From Bacteroidales bacterium (GTDB lineage: Bacteria > Bacteroidota > Bacteroidia > Bacteroidales > UBA932): a DNA stretch of 64,000 nt. The position numbers and the translations under genes are program-made. Positions 19,549 to 28,183 of this stretch are shown one piece after another (position 1 is the stretch's first letter; each line of letters begins with the position of its first letter). The notes under the pieces were generated by a model, which was not told the origin of the DNA, ran no database searches, and saw nothing but the letters and a program-made list of their open reading frames with translations. The stretch spans positions 1 to 64,000 of the forward strand of contig JAEEXQ010000003.1 of NCBI GenBank assembly GCA_016287875.1, written 5' to 3'.

Positions 19549-19580
19549 CAAATATATAAGAATAATCGAAAAAAAACAAA
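19549..19580 (-). promoter_or_regulatory. Promoter of the TonB-receptor operon
   Basis: On the minus strand TTTG is followed by 20 nt and TATATTTG, a good match to the Bacteroidetes -33/-7 pattern, about 30 nt upstream of the receptor ATG. It lies in the 105-bp gap shared with the divergent S46 gene. Confidence 0.65.
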
Positions 19581-19624
19581 GAAGTCGGTGCAAAATACTC
19601 ACAAATAATGACTATTATTGTAGA

Positions 19625-21682
19625 ATGAAAAGATTATTCTCCCTATTTGTATTGATTGTCGGCCTGTGTCTTCCTTCCGTCCTAAGTGCGGATGAAGGTA
19701 TGTGGCTGATACACACCGCAAAACCTTCCGTGCAGGCTATGTCGCGCGCGGTTGTTTCCATAGATTTTATGGGCACCGGCAGTTTCGTGTCTGACGACGG
19801 CCTGGTGATAACCAACCACCACGTGGCCTATGCCGACGTGTTTGCGCTCGGCACCAAGGAACACAACTGGCTGGAGGAGGGGTTCTGGGCAAGAAGCCGC
19901 GAAGAGGAGCTTCCTGTCCCGGGGCGCCAGGTCCAGATCCTGAAGGAGACTATTGACGTCACGGCCGAAGTCGAGGCCCTGATTGCCGAAGGTGCCGTGA
20001 AGCCCGGCGGGATGATGATGCGCAAGCTTTCCTGGATAATGGAGAAGCGTTATTCCGAGAAAACCGGCCTGGAGGCCATACTGAGCAGTATGTGGAGGGG
20101 AACCAAGTACTATATCTCCCTATACGAACAGTACAGCGACGTACGTCTGGTGGCGGCTCCTCCTGTTAGCCTGGCGGCTTTCGGAGGCGACGTGGACAAC
20201 TGGGAATGGCCCCAGCACAAGGGCGATTTCGCCATCTACCGCGTATATACCGCTCCCGACGGCAAGAGCGCAAAGTATTCTCCCGAGAACATCCCCCTCA
20301 AATCCCCTGCGAAGTTCAAGATATGCACCAAGGGTATCAAGGAAGGGGAGAAGACCATACTGCTGGGATTCCCCGGCAGGACCAGCCGCTATGCTCCGTC
20401 CGCCAGGGTGAACTATCTCACGGAAACAGAACTCCCTATAGTCAGCGGGCTGCGCAGCAAGCAGATGGAGATAATCTCCTCCTGGATGGACAGGGACCCG
20501 GAGGTGCGCCGCAAGTACGCCGACTACTATTTCGGCCTGTCGAACTTCCAGGAGCTGGCCCTCGGGCAGATGCAGTGCAACAGGCGTTTTTCCGTCGTGG
20601 AGAAAAAGCGCGCCGAGGAAGCCCGTATGCAGGAATGGATAGATGCCGACCCTGCCAGGAAGGAGAAGTGGGGGAGCATGCTGTCGGATCTCGACTCCAA
20701 GTACCAGGCCGTACGCAAGGCCCAGGAGGATGTGATATGGTTCAGGGAGTGCATAGCCAGGGGAACCCGCCTGCATTCCGTGGCATCGCGCACCGCCGCC
20801 CTCAAGAGAAAGAAGGATTCCACCCGTATCGCCGGTAACATACGCGCCGACAAGCGCAACTTCGCCGAGGTGGACCTGCGCGTGGAAAGGGACCTTTTCC
20901 GCCTCGCGCTGGAGAACTACTACGAACATATGAGTCCGGAGATGCTGGGGGACTACCAGAAGGCCCTCCGGGAGAAGTACGGGAAGGACTATGACGCAAT
21001 GTGCGCGGCCCTCTGGGATGCCAGCTGGATAGCGGATCCCGCGCGCACTGAAAAGTTCCTCACCATCGATGAGCATATGAACAACCTGGAAAGCTATCTG
21101 GAGGATCCGCTGGTGCGCTTCTTCGAGGACGGCAAGATGGGGGATTTCAACAGCCGGCTCAGCAAGCTCCAGGGAAAACCCTCCATCAACGACCTTAGCG
21201 GGGAATACACGCACGCACTGTACGGCTTTCGCGAGGCCTCCGGCATAGCCCAGTATCCCGACGCGAACTCCACGATGAGGGCCAATTTCGGCCGCGTTAT
21301 GGGTTATTCCCGGGAGGACGGACTGGATTGCAGATGGTACACCACGGCGGCAGGGATGCTTGCCAAGCACAGGCCGGACGTACACGATTTCTGTATGATT
21401 CCCGGATGGAAGGCCGTGGCTGATACCGCGGATCCCTCGATGAAGATAGATTTCCTTACCGACAACGACAGCACCGGTGGCAACTCGGGCTCGCCGCTCC
21501 TTAACAGGAAAGGCCAGCTGATAGGCCTGCTGTTCGACGGGGTGAAGGAATCACTCGCCACCGACTTCTACTTCATCCCCGAATTCAACCGCAGCGTGAA
21601 CGTGGACATACGCTACGTTCTCTGGGTGCTACGCAATTATGGTAAAATGGATTCCGTACTATCGGAAATGGGTGTAAAATAA
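19625..21682 (+). CDS. S46-family dipeptidyl peptidase, DPP7-like
   Basis: 685 residues with a signal peptide (to SVLSADEGMW). S46 exopeptidases remove N-terminal dipeptides in the periplasm. Catalytic features: His in TNHHVAY (63-69), the FGGDVDNWEWPQHKGDF block and Ser621 in GGNSGSP. The residue 18 after that Ser is Gly (FDGVKE), the state known for DPP7 (hydrophobic P1); DPP11 has Arg there. Odd point: the usual TNHHCGY is changed to TNHHVAY. The track start is far upstream; the ATG at 19625 begins the signal peptide. It is divergent from the TonB receptor and 11 nt ahead of the polyferredoxin gene, so peptide uptake and trimming may be linked. Confidence 0.85.
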   Translation: MKRLFSLFVLIVGLCLPSVLSADEGMWLIHTAKPSVQAMSRAVVSIDFMGTGSFVSDDGLVITNHHVAYADVFALGTKEHNWLEEGFWARSREEELPVPGRQVQILKETIDVTAEVEALIAEGAVKPGGMMMRKLSWIMEKRYSEKTGLEAILSSMWRGTKYYISLYEQYSDVRLVAAPPVSLAAFGGDVDNWEWPQHKGDFAIYRVYTAPDGKSAKYSPENIPLKSPAKFKICTKGIKEGEKTILLGFPGRTSRYAPSARVNYLTETELPIVSGLRSKQMEIISSWMDRDPEVRRKYADYYFGLSNFQELALGQMQCNRRFSVVEKKRAEEARMQEWIDADPARKEKWGSMLSDLDSKYQAVRKAQEDVIWFRECIARGTRLHSVASRTAALKRKKDSTRIAGNIRADKRNFAEVDLRVERDLFRLALENYYEHMSPEMLGDYQKALREKYGKDYDAMCAALWDASWIADPARTEKFLTIDEHMNNLESYLEDPLVRFFEDGKMGDFNSRLSKLQGKPSINDLSGEYTHALYGFREASGIAQYPDANSTMRANFGRVMGYSREDGLDCRWYTTAAGMLAKHRPDVHDFCMIPGWKAVADTADPSMKIDFLTDNDSTGGNSGSPLLNRKGQLIGLLFDGVKESLATDFYFIPEFNRSVNVDIRYVLWVLRNYGKMDSVLSEMGVK

Positions 21683-21693
21683 TTCTATCAGAT

Positions 21694-23688
21694 ATGGCAA
21701 AAAAATCAACTGTCCGCGGCAACTGGCCTAAATACCTGCTCCAGTGGGGAACCCTTGCCGCGTTGGTATTCTTCCTTAGCGGACTGGCTTCCAAGCTCTT
21801 TACCAAGATGGAGCCGGTCAACCCCGAGGCCTATTGCCCCTTCGGCGGCCTGGAGGCTCTAGCTACCTACCTTCAGAGAGGCTCCCTGCCTTGCTCCATG
21901 ACCACTATGCAGATACTTATGGGTATCTTGCTTGCAGCCGTGGTCATCTTCCTCAGCAAACTCTTCTGCGCATATCTCTGCCCCATCGGCACCGTGGAAG
22001 ACCTTCTTATGAAGGCGCGCAAGGCTATGGGCTTCAACGCGGTCAACATCCCCGACGGCAGCATAGCCGACAAGATTCTGCGTATAGTGAAGTACGGCCT
22101 GCTCTTCGTCGTGGTATATTTTACCGTGAGCTCCAGCGAACTCTTCTGCAAGAATATCGACCCTTATTATGCGGTTGCGACCGGGTTCAAGGGGGAAATC
22201 ACCCTGTGGATGAGCCTGACGGCCCTGGCGCTGGTTATCCTGCTGGGCTTCGTCATCAACCGCTTCTGGTGCAAGTATATCTGCCCTCTGGGAGCCATCT
22301 CCAATACCCTTAAGTTCTGGACCTGGCTGGTGGCCCTCGGCCTTCTCTGGTGGGCTGTATCGCTCGTGGGGATCAAGTTCAGCTGGGTATGGCTGCTGGG
22401 GAGCTTCTGCCTCGCGGGGTATCTTCTCGAGATATTCAACCGCAGGCCCCGCCTGCAGCTGATGCACGTGCTGGTGGACCAGGACAACTGCGGCCGCAAG
22501 TGCTACTCCTGCCAGAAAAATTGCCCTTACAACATCGACGTGCCTTCCTTCGGCAGCGTGGTGAACTCCGTGGACTGTGTGCTCTGCGGCGAATGTGTGG
22601 CAGCCTGCCCCACCAAGGCCCTGCGCATCGGCGTGGCTCCTTCCTGCAAGGGATGGAAGTATTCCCGATTCATTCCTCCGTTCATTTCCGTGCTGCTGGT
22701 GGCCCTGGCCCTGATATTCGGTGGCAAGTTCGAAATCCCTACCATCAGCGAAACTTGGGGTGTCGAGGAAGGAATGTCCCTCAAGACTGTCAAGGTATCC
22801 GGCCTCAAGAGCGTCAAGTGCTTCGGCAGTTCTATGGCATTCAAGGCAAGGATGGAGAAGGTCCCTGGCGTACACGGAGTCAAGACCTATGTCGGCAGCC
22901 ACACCGTCGTGGTGTCCTACGATCCCAAGGTGACCGACGCCGAAAAGATCCAGTCCAAGATATTCGTCCCTTCCCGTTTCAAGGTTGCCAGCCCCGATCC
23001 CGAGGCCTTGCCCGAGCTCAAGATAGTTACGCTGCGCGTGGAGAAGATGTACGACAAGATGGACCTGAACTACCTGGGACTTCAGTTCCGCGGCGAGGAC
23101 AAGGGTATCTACGGAGTGGAATCCGAGTATGACTGCCCCGTTGTGGTGCGCGTATATATGGATCCCGCCCAGGAAGCCGACGAAGCCTGGTTCAAGGAGA
23201 TAGTGAACCGCAAGGTGCTCCAGATGCCCGTACACGGCGGCGGCATCAAGGAAACTCCTATGAGCCTCAAGTTCGTAAAGATGGAGAAGGAGGTCGGAAG
23301 CATCTCCACTCCCGAATTCCTGCACAGGATGTTCAATCCTTTCAAGGCCGAGTACAAGCGTCTGCCCGAATATGAGGGCAAGCCCCAGTACATACTCGAA
23401 TTCGAGGACGCCCGCTACGAGAAGCCCATCATCACCCGTTCCCTGCCTTTCCTGAGCAACCATATCTCCAAGGAAGAAGGCGTGCTCGGCACCTATCTGG
23501 TGCTGAACGGCAATCTGCAGCCTGCGCTTCAGATACGCTTCGCGGCCCCCGCTACCGCCGAAAGCATTTGGAAGAGGATGACCATGGACAAATGGACTAT
23601 CACCTACAAGGGCGAAGACAAAATAGAAGACGCCCGCTTGTCTTTCGACAAACCGGGCGTCGTAAAGGCCTATGTGCCTGAGCCTTAG
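21694..23688 (+). CDS. NapH/CcoG-like membrane polyferredoxin fused to an HMA-like domain and a long C-terminal region
   Basis: 664 residues. About six membrane helices in residues 15-345 carry two half motifs (FCAYLCP near 91 and WCKYICP near 192), as in NapH/NosR-type quinol-linked proteins. A two-cluster ferredoxin region follows (CGRKCYSCQKNCP and CVLCGECVAACP, 266-305). After the last helix a domain at about 366-430 has the heavy-metal-associated layout (VSGLKSVKCFGS...VPGVHGVKTYVGSHTVVVSYDP), but CxxC is reduced to one Cys. The last about 230 residues are unrecognised and probably extracytoplasmic. Role unknown; metal-linked electron transfer is an inference. It follows the S46 gene by 11 nt; its stop overlaps that of the convergent GDPD gene. 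Confidence 0.75.
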   Translation: MAKKSTVRGNWPKYLLQWGTLAALVFFLSGLASKLFTKMEPVNPEAYCPFGGLEALATYLQRGSLPCSMTTMQILMGILLAAVVIFLSKLFCAYLCPIGTVEDLLMKARKAMGFNAVNIPDGSIADKILRIVKYGLLFVVVYFTVSSSELFCKNIDPYYAVATGFKGEITLWMSLTALALVILLGFVINRFWCKYICPLGAISNTLKFWTWLVALGLLWWAVSLVGIKFSWVWLLGSFCLAGYLLEIFNRRPRLQLMHVLVDQDNCGRKCYSCQKNCPYNIDVPSFGSVVNSVDCVLCGECVAACPTKALRIGVAPSCKGWKYSRFIPPFISVLLVALALIFGGKFEIPTISETWGVEEGMSLKTVKVSGLKSVKCFGSSMAFKARMEKVPGVHGVKTYVGSHTVVVSYDPKVTDAEKIQSKIFVPSRFKVASPDPEALPELKIVTLRVEKMYDKMDLNYLGLQFRGEDKGIYGVESEYDCPVVVRVYMDPAQEADEAWFKEIVNRKVLQMPVHGGGIKETPMSLKFVKMEKEVGSISTPEFLHRMFNPFKAEYKRLPEYEGKPQYILEFEDARYEKPIITRSLPFLSNHISKEEGVLGTYLVLNGNLQPALQIRFAAPATAESIWKRMTMDKWTITYKGEDKIEDARLSFDKPGVVKAYVPEP

Positions 23689-24512
23689 TTCTTGAATTCC
23701 TTATCGCCGAGCAGCTCACGCAGGACCAGCGGTTCGTTGGTGGTGATTGCTCCGATGCCGAAAGAAACGAATCTCTTCATTTTCTCGGGATCGTTGACCG
23801 TCCAGACGTTGGTCGACATCCCGAGATTTTTTGCGCGCTCCACTATGGTGCTGTCTTTCAGGATGTCCTTGTCGTGATAGTCGAAACCGTTGATGCCGTA
23901 ATCGGCAAGTTCCTCGGGAGTATAGTCCCCGTTGAGGTACTGGTTGACGAATTCGGGGAATTCTGCGGCGATGCGGTCGCAGATATGCTTGCTGAACGAG
24001 ATGAACAGGACCTTGCCGGGATCGAGCAGACCGTGGGCCTCGAGGGTTTCGATGGTAAGGTCGACCAGGGCATCCTCACGCTCCATCGTGATTTCGGGCT
24101 TGAGCTCGATGATCAGTTTGGTCTTGTCGGACTTTTCGCCTTGGGCGAGGTATTCGTCGAGGGTAGGGATCTTTTCGCCGTTGGCAAGGCGGTGCTCCGC
24201 GAAGCGCGCGGAGGCGCAGGTGTCGATGCGGGCGCCGTCGATCTCGTCATTGTGGAAAACCAGCAGGACGTCGTCGGTGGTAATGTGCACGTCGAACTCA
24301 CTGCCCCAGAAAGCATTGTCCTGGGCAGCCTTGAGCGATGCGATGGAGTTTTCGGCAAAACCCGCGGCTTCGCAGTTCCAGAAACCTCTGTGGGCTACGA
24401 TGGCCGTTTTGCCTTTCTGGTCAATTTTAGGGAAGCCGGTTTTTGCTCCGGCGCACGATGTCAGGGCAAGCAGCGCCGCCGCTGCGATGACGGTTATGTT
24501 TTTCAGTGTCAT
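23685..24512 (-). CDS. Glycerophosphodiester phosphodiesterase lipoprotein
   Basis: 275 residues. Lipoprotein signal LLALTSCAGA; the TIM-barrel phosphodiesterase shows HRG (AHRGFW), the metal ligands E and D in SEFDVH, and the catalytic His in FHND. It would hydrolyse glycerophosphodiesters to glycerol-3-phosphate and an alcohol in the periplasm. It stands alone on its strand between the polyferredoxin gene (convergent, stops overlapping in TTAG) and pgi (divergent). Confidence 0.88.
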   Translation of the reverse strand: MTLKNITVIAAAALLALTSCAGAKTGFPKIDQKGKTAIVAHRGFWNCEAAGFAENSIASLKAAQDNAFWGSEFDVHITTDDVLLVFHNDEIDGARIDTCASARFAEHRLANGEKIPTLDEYLAQGEKSDKTKLIIELKPEITMEREDALVDLTIETLEAHGLLDPGKVLFISFSKHICDRIAAEFPEFVNQYLNGDYTPEELADYGINGFDYHDKDILKDSTIVERAKNLGMSTNVWTVNDPEKMKRFVSFGIGAITTNEPLVLRELLGDKEFKN

Positions 24513-24516
24513 AGCA

Positions 24517-24524
24517 CAAAAGTA
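24517..24524 (-). promoter_or_regulatory. Candidate -7 element for the GDPD gene
   Basis: TACTTTTG on the minus strand, a few bases upstream of the GDPD ATG. No clear -33 element was seen. Confidence 0.35.
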
Positions 24525-24537
24525 AGAAGAAATTTAG

Positions 24538-24545
24538 TAATTTTG
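24538..24545 (+). promoter_or_regulatory. Candidate -7 element for pgi
   Basis: TAATTTTG on the plus strand, 33 nt before the pgi ATG. The -33 element is not convincing. Confidence 0.35.
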
Positions 24546-24578
24546 TGCCCGTTCGTTGAAAAGTAAACACAGGATTTT

Positions 24579-25907
24579 ATGGTAAAAGTTGAATTAGGGG
24601 GCTGCAGCTCCTTCGTAAAAGAATCTCAGTACAAAGAATATGTAGCTAAAGCACTCGATGCTTTCGACGTGCTCGACAGCGAAAAAGGTGCCGGCAACGA
24701 CTTCCTCGGCTGGAAGACTCTTCCTGTCGACACTCCCGACAGCCTTATCGCCGATTGCGAGGCCATCAAGGCCGACTGGATCGCGCGAGGAGTCAACCTT
24801 GCCGTCGTCATCGGCATCGGAGGCAGCTACCTCGGAGCCCGCTGCGCCATCGAGGCCCTTTCCCACCAGTTCGTCCGTCCTGAGGGCGGAATACGCGTGG
24901 TATTCGCCGGCAACAACCTCAGCGAGGATTATCTTGCCGAACTTATGGACCTCGTCAAGGAGAGCAACGCAGCCTGCGTGGTGATCTCCAAGTCCGGAAC
25001 CACCACCGAACCCGCCGTGGCATTCCGCATCGTAAAGGATTATCTCGAGAATAAATATGGCAAGGAAGAGGCTGCAGTGCGCACCGTGGCCATCACCGAT
25101 GCCAAGAAGGGCGCCCTCAAGACCCTCGCGACCCAGGAAGGCTACCGTACCTTCGTGGTTCCCGACAATGTGGGCGGACGTTTCTCCGTGCTTACTCCGG
25201 TAGGCCTCCTGCCTATCGTGCTGGCCGGTTTCGACGTGCGTGCCATGCTCAAGGGTGCTGCCGACGAGCGCGCAGAGCTCCTCAAGAAAGGGGAGAAGAA
25301 CGCAGCCGTGGAGTACGCCGCCATGCGTAATCTCCTCTACAGCGAGTCCGGAAAGAAGGTCGAGGTCCTTGTGAACTACAATCCCAAGTTCCAGTATCTC
25401 GGCGAATGGTGGAAGCAGCTCTACGGCGAGTCCGAGGGCAAGGACCTGAAGGGTATCTTCCCTGCATCCGTCAACTTCACCACCGACCTCCATTCCGTCG
25501 GCCAGTTCATCCAGGAAGGCGACCGCGTGATGTTCGAGACCGTTGTCAAGGTCGAGAAGGCTCAGCGCAGCGTGGTGATCGGTAACGACCCCCAGAACCT
25601 GGACCAGCTCAACTATCTCGCAGGCCAGCACGTCGAGCATTGCAATGCCATGGCAGCCCTTGGTACCAAGCTCGCCCACATCGACGGCGGAGTCCCTCAG
25701 ATCGAGGTCGCGGTCGAGAAGATAGACGAGTACAACCTTGGCGCAATCTTCTACTTCTTCGAATTTGCCTGCGGCATCTCCGCTTATCTGCTGGGAGTCA
25801 ATCCTTTCAACCAGCCCGGAGTCGAGGCCTACAAGAAGAATATGTTCGCGCTTCTGCGCAAACCCGGATACGAAGCACAGACAGAGGAGATCCTGAAGAG
25901 GATCTGA
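24579..25907 (+). CDS. pgi: Glucose-6-phosphate isomerase
   Basis: 442 residues, the shorter bacterial form of this glycolytic enzyme interconverting glucose-6-phosphate and fructose-6-phosphate. Recognisable blocks are VVIGIGGSYLGARCAIEAL, VVISKSGTTTEPAVAFR (phosphate-binding SIS fold), GGRFSVLTPVGLLP and FFEFACGISAYLLGVNPFNQPGVE. Cytoplasmic; no signal peptide. The GH92 gene begins 14 nt downstream on the same strand and is probably cotranscribed, an unexpected pairing of housekeeping and glycan-degrading genes. Confidence 0.95.
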   Translation: MVKVELGGCSSFVKESQYKEYVAKALDAFDVLDSEKGAGNDFLGWKTLPVDTPDSLIADCEAIKADWIARGVNLAVVIGIGGSYLGARCAIEALSHQFVRPEGGIRVVFAGNNLSEDYLAELMDLVKESNAACVVISKSGTTTEPAVAFRIVKDYLENKYGKEEAAVRTVAITDAKKGALKTLATQEGYRTFVVPDNVGGRFSVLTPVGLLPIVLAGFDVRAMLKGAADERAELLKKGEKNAAVEYAAMRNLLYSESGKKVEVLVNYNPKFQYLGEWWKQLYGESEGKDLKGIFPASVNFTTDLHSVGQFIQEGDRVMFETVVKVEKAQRSVVIGNDPQNLDQLNYLAGQHVEHCNAMAALGTKLAHIDGGVPQIEVAVEKIDEYNLGAIFYFFEFACGISAYLLGVNPFNQPGVEAYKKNMFALLRKPGYEAQTEEILKRI

Positions 25908-25921
25908 CAATCGTCCGAGCT

Positions 25922-28183
25922 ATGAGAAGGCTCCTTCCGATACTCTGCATTACGCTCCTTCTATCGGCATCGTGCGATGGCGGCCCATCGTCCGGTGCCG
26001 ATGTCGTTGATTATGTCAACCCCCTCATAGGTACCGATTCCTCGTACCAACTGTCGGCGGGCAACACCTATCCTGCCATAGGAATGCCCTGGGGAATGAA
26101 TTACTGGACCCCGCAGACCGGCCGCAACGGCAGCGGATGGATCTATACCTACGACAGCCCCAGGATACGCGGTTTTCGTCAGACACATCAGCCCAGCCCG
26201 TGGATAAACGATTTCTGCCCCTATTCCATAATGCCGGTCACTACCGGTCCCTTCTGGGAAGAAGATGCCCGTCAGAGCTGGTTCTCGCATAAGAGCGAGA
26301 CTGCCAAGCCCTATTACTACGGGGTTTATCTGGCAGACCACGACGTGCTGGCCGAAATAGTCCCTACCAGGACGGCGGCCCAGTTCAGGCTGACCTATCC
26401 CGAAAGGGAGATGTCTTATCTGGTGGTAGATGCCTACCACGGTGGCTCATCCCTCAGGGTGGATGCTGCCGACGGCACCGTTTACGGCTACACTCCCTAC
26501 AACAGCGGGGGAGCGGCCGAGGGCTTTGCCAGCTGGTTCGTAATCAGGACCGATACCCCCATCGACAGCGTACGGATCATTTCGGAAGATGGCCACAGCC
26601 TGGCCCTGCTGGGCTTCCGCACGGCCAAAGGCCAGCAGGTGGTTCTGCGTACCGCTTCTTCCTTCATCTCCGAAGAACAGGCTCTTAGGAACCTGGAGGA
26701 GGTGGAAGGAAAGGACTTCGGACAGCTTAAGGAGGAAGGCCGCCGGGTATGGAACGAGACTCTGGGCCGCATAAGGGTGGAAGGAGGCAGCACGGACGAG
26801 CTGCGCACCTTCTACTCCTGCCTGTATCGTGCCGTGCTGTTTCCTATGGATCTGTCGGAGCTGGATGCGGAGGGAAGGAGACTGCACCGCAGCCCCCACG
26901 ACGGCCAGCTGCACCCGGGCCACTTCTTCACCAATACAGGCTTCTGGGATACCTTCCGCGCACTTTTCCCCCTTATGAACCTGGTGTATCCCGACGTGGC
27001 CGCACAGGTCCAGGAGGGGCTGGTCGCCGACTGGCAGCAAAGCGGATTCCTGCCCGAATGGGCATCTCCCGGGCACCGCAGATGCATGGTGGGGAACAAC
27101 TCCGCATCCGTCGTGGCGGATGCCTATCTGAGCGGAATACGCGGATATGATGCCGAGGAGCTCTGGAAGGCAGTCGTCTACGGTGCCCATTCCGTACTGG
27201 AAAGCGCCAATTCCACGGGGCGCCTGGGGCACGAGGCTTATGACAGCCTTGGCTATGTCCCCTGCGACATAGGCATAAACGAGAGCGCCGCCCGCACGCT
27301 GGAGTATTCCTACGACGACTGGTGCATCTACCGCTTCGGTCAGGCCCTGGGCAAGGATGAAAACGAACTCAGGCCCTACAAGGAGGCTGCCCTGAACTAC
27401 CGCAAGCTCTTCGACAAGGAAACGGGACTTATGAACGGCAGGGCCTCCGACGGCAGTTTCCGCCGTCCTTTCAACCCCTTGAAATGGGGCGGGGACTTCA
27501 CCGAAGGGAACAGTCTGCATTATACCTGGTCGGTGTTCCACGATCCTTGCGGGCTGATAGAACTGATGGGCGGCAGGGATGCCTTCAATGCTTCGATGGA
27601 TACCGTCTTTACTATGCCTCCTCTCTACGATGACAGCTACTACGGCCGCACCATACACGAGATTCGCGAGATGCAGGTGATGGATATGGGCAATTATGCC
27701 CACGGCAACCAGCCCGTCCAGCATATGCTCTATCTCTACGATTGGAGCGGACAGCCTTGGAAGACACAGAAATATGTCCGCGAGGTGATGCGCCGTTTCT
27801 ATTCCGCGACGCCTGACGGCTATTGCGGCGACGAGGACAACGGCCAGACCTCTGCCTGGTATGTCTTCTCCGCTATGGGTTTCTATCCCGTATGCCCCGG
27901 ATCAGGGCAGTATGCGCTGGGCTCGCCTCTGTTCAGGAAAATGGAAGTAAGGAGCCCTGACGGCAGGCACTTCGTGATAGAGGCTGAAGACAATGCCCCG
28001 GACAAGGTATATGTGCAGTCTTTCAGTATCGACGGACGCAGGCAGAGCCGGAACTACGTCACCTTCGACGAGCTCGTAAAAGGAGCCAGACTCCGCTTCC
28101 GTATGGGGCCCGAGCCTGAGCTCAAGCGTGGGACGGCGGAGTCTGACGCACCTTATTCTTATTCCGTAAACTATTCGAAATAG
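25922..28183 (+). CDS. GH92 alpha-mannosidase, lipoprotein
   Basis: 753 residues. A lipoprotein signal (LLLSASCDGG) places it on the envelope surface or in the periplasm. GH92 enzymes are calcium-dependent exo-alpha-mannosidases. Family blocks: VNPLIGTDSS, TEGNSLHYTW (the position of the catalytic acid Glu), YAHGNQPVQH and GDEDNGQTSAWY (general-base region). The +1-subsite motif reads HGNQP, while the second GH92 in this window has HGNEP; a different linkage preference is possible. The track's ORF opens far upstream inside pgi; the first sensible start is the ATG at 25922. The 3' end overlaps the convergent M20 gene by 13 nt. Confidence 0.9.
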   Translation: MRRLLPILCITLLLSASCDGGPSSGADVVDYVNPLIGTDSSYQLSAGNTYPAIGMPWGMNYWTPQTGRNGSGWIYTYDSPRIRGFRQTHQPSPWINDFCPYSIMPVTTGPFWEEDARQSWFSHKSETAKPYYYGVYLADHDVLAEIVPTRTAAQFRLTYPEREMSYLVVDAYHGGSSLRVDAADGTVYGYTPYNSGGAAEGFASWFVIRTDTPIDSVRIISEDGHSLALLGFRTAKGQQVVLRTASSFISEEQALRNLEEVEGKDFGQLKEEGRRVWNETLGRIRVEGGSTDELRTFYSCLYRAVLFPMDLSELDAEGRRLHRSPHDGQLHPGHFFTNTGFWDTFRALFPLMNLVYPDVAAQVQEGLVADWQQSGFLPEWASPGHRRCMVGNNSASVVADAYLSGIRGYDAEELWKAVVYGAHSVLESANSTGRLGHEAYDSLGYVPCDIGINESAARTLEYSYDDWCIYRFGQALGKDENELRPYKEAALNYRKLFDKETGLMNGRASDGSFRRPFNPLKWGGDFTEGNSLHYTWSVFHDPCGLIELMGGRDAFNASMDTVFTMPPLYDDSYYGRTIHEIREMQVMDMGNYAHGNQPVQHMLYLYDWSGQPWKTQKYVREVMRRFYSATPDGYCGDEDNGQTSAWYVFSAMGFYPVCPGSGQYALGSPLFRKMEVRSPDGRHFVIEAEDNAPDKVYVQSFSIDGRRQSRNYVTFDELVKGARLRFRMGPEPELKRGTAESDAPYSYSVNYSK

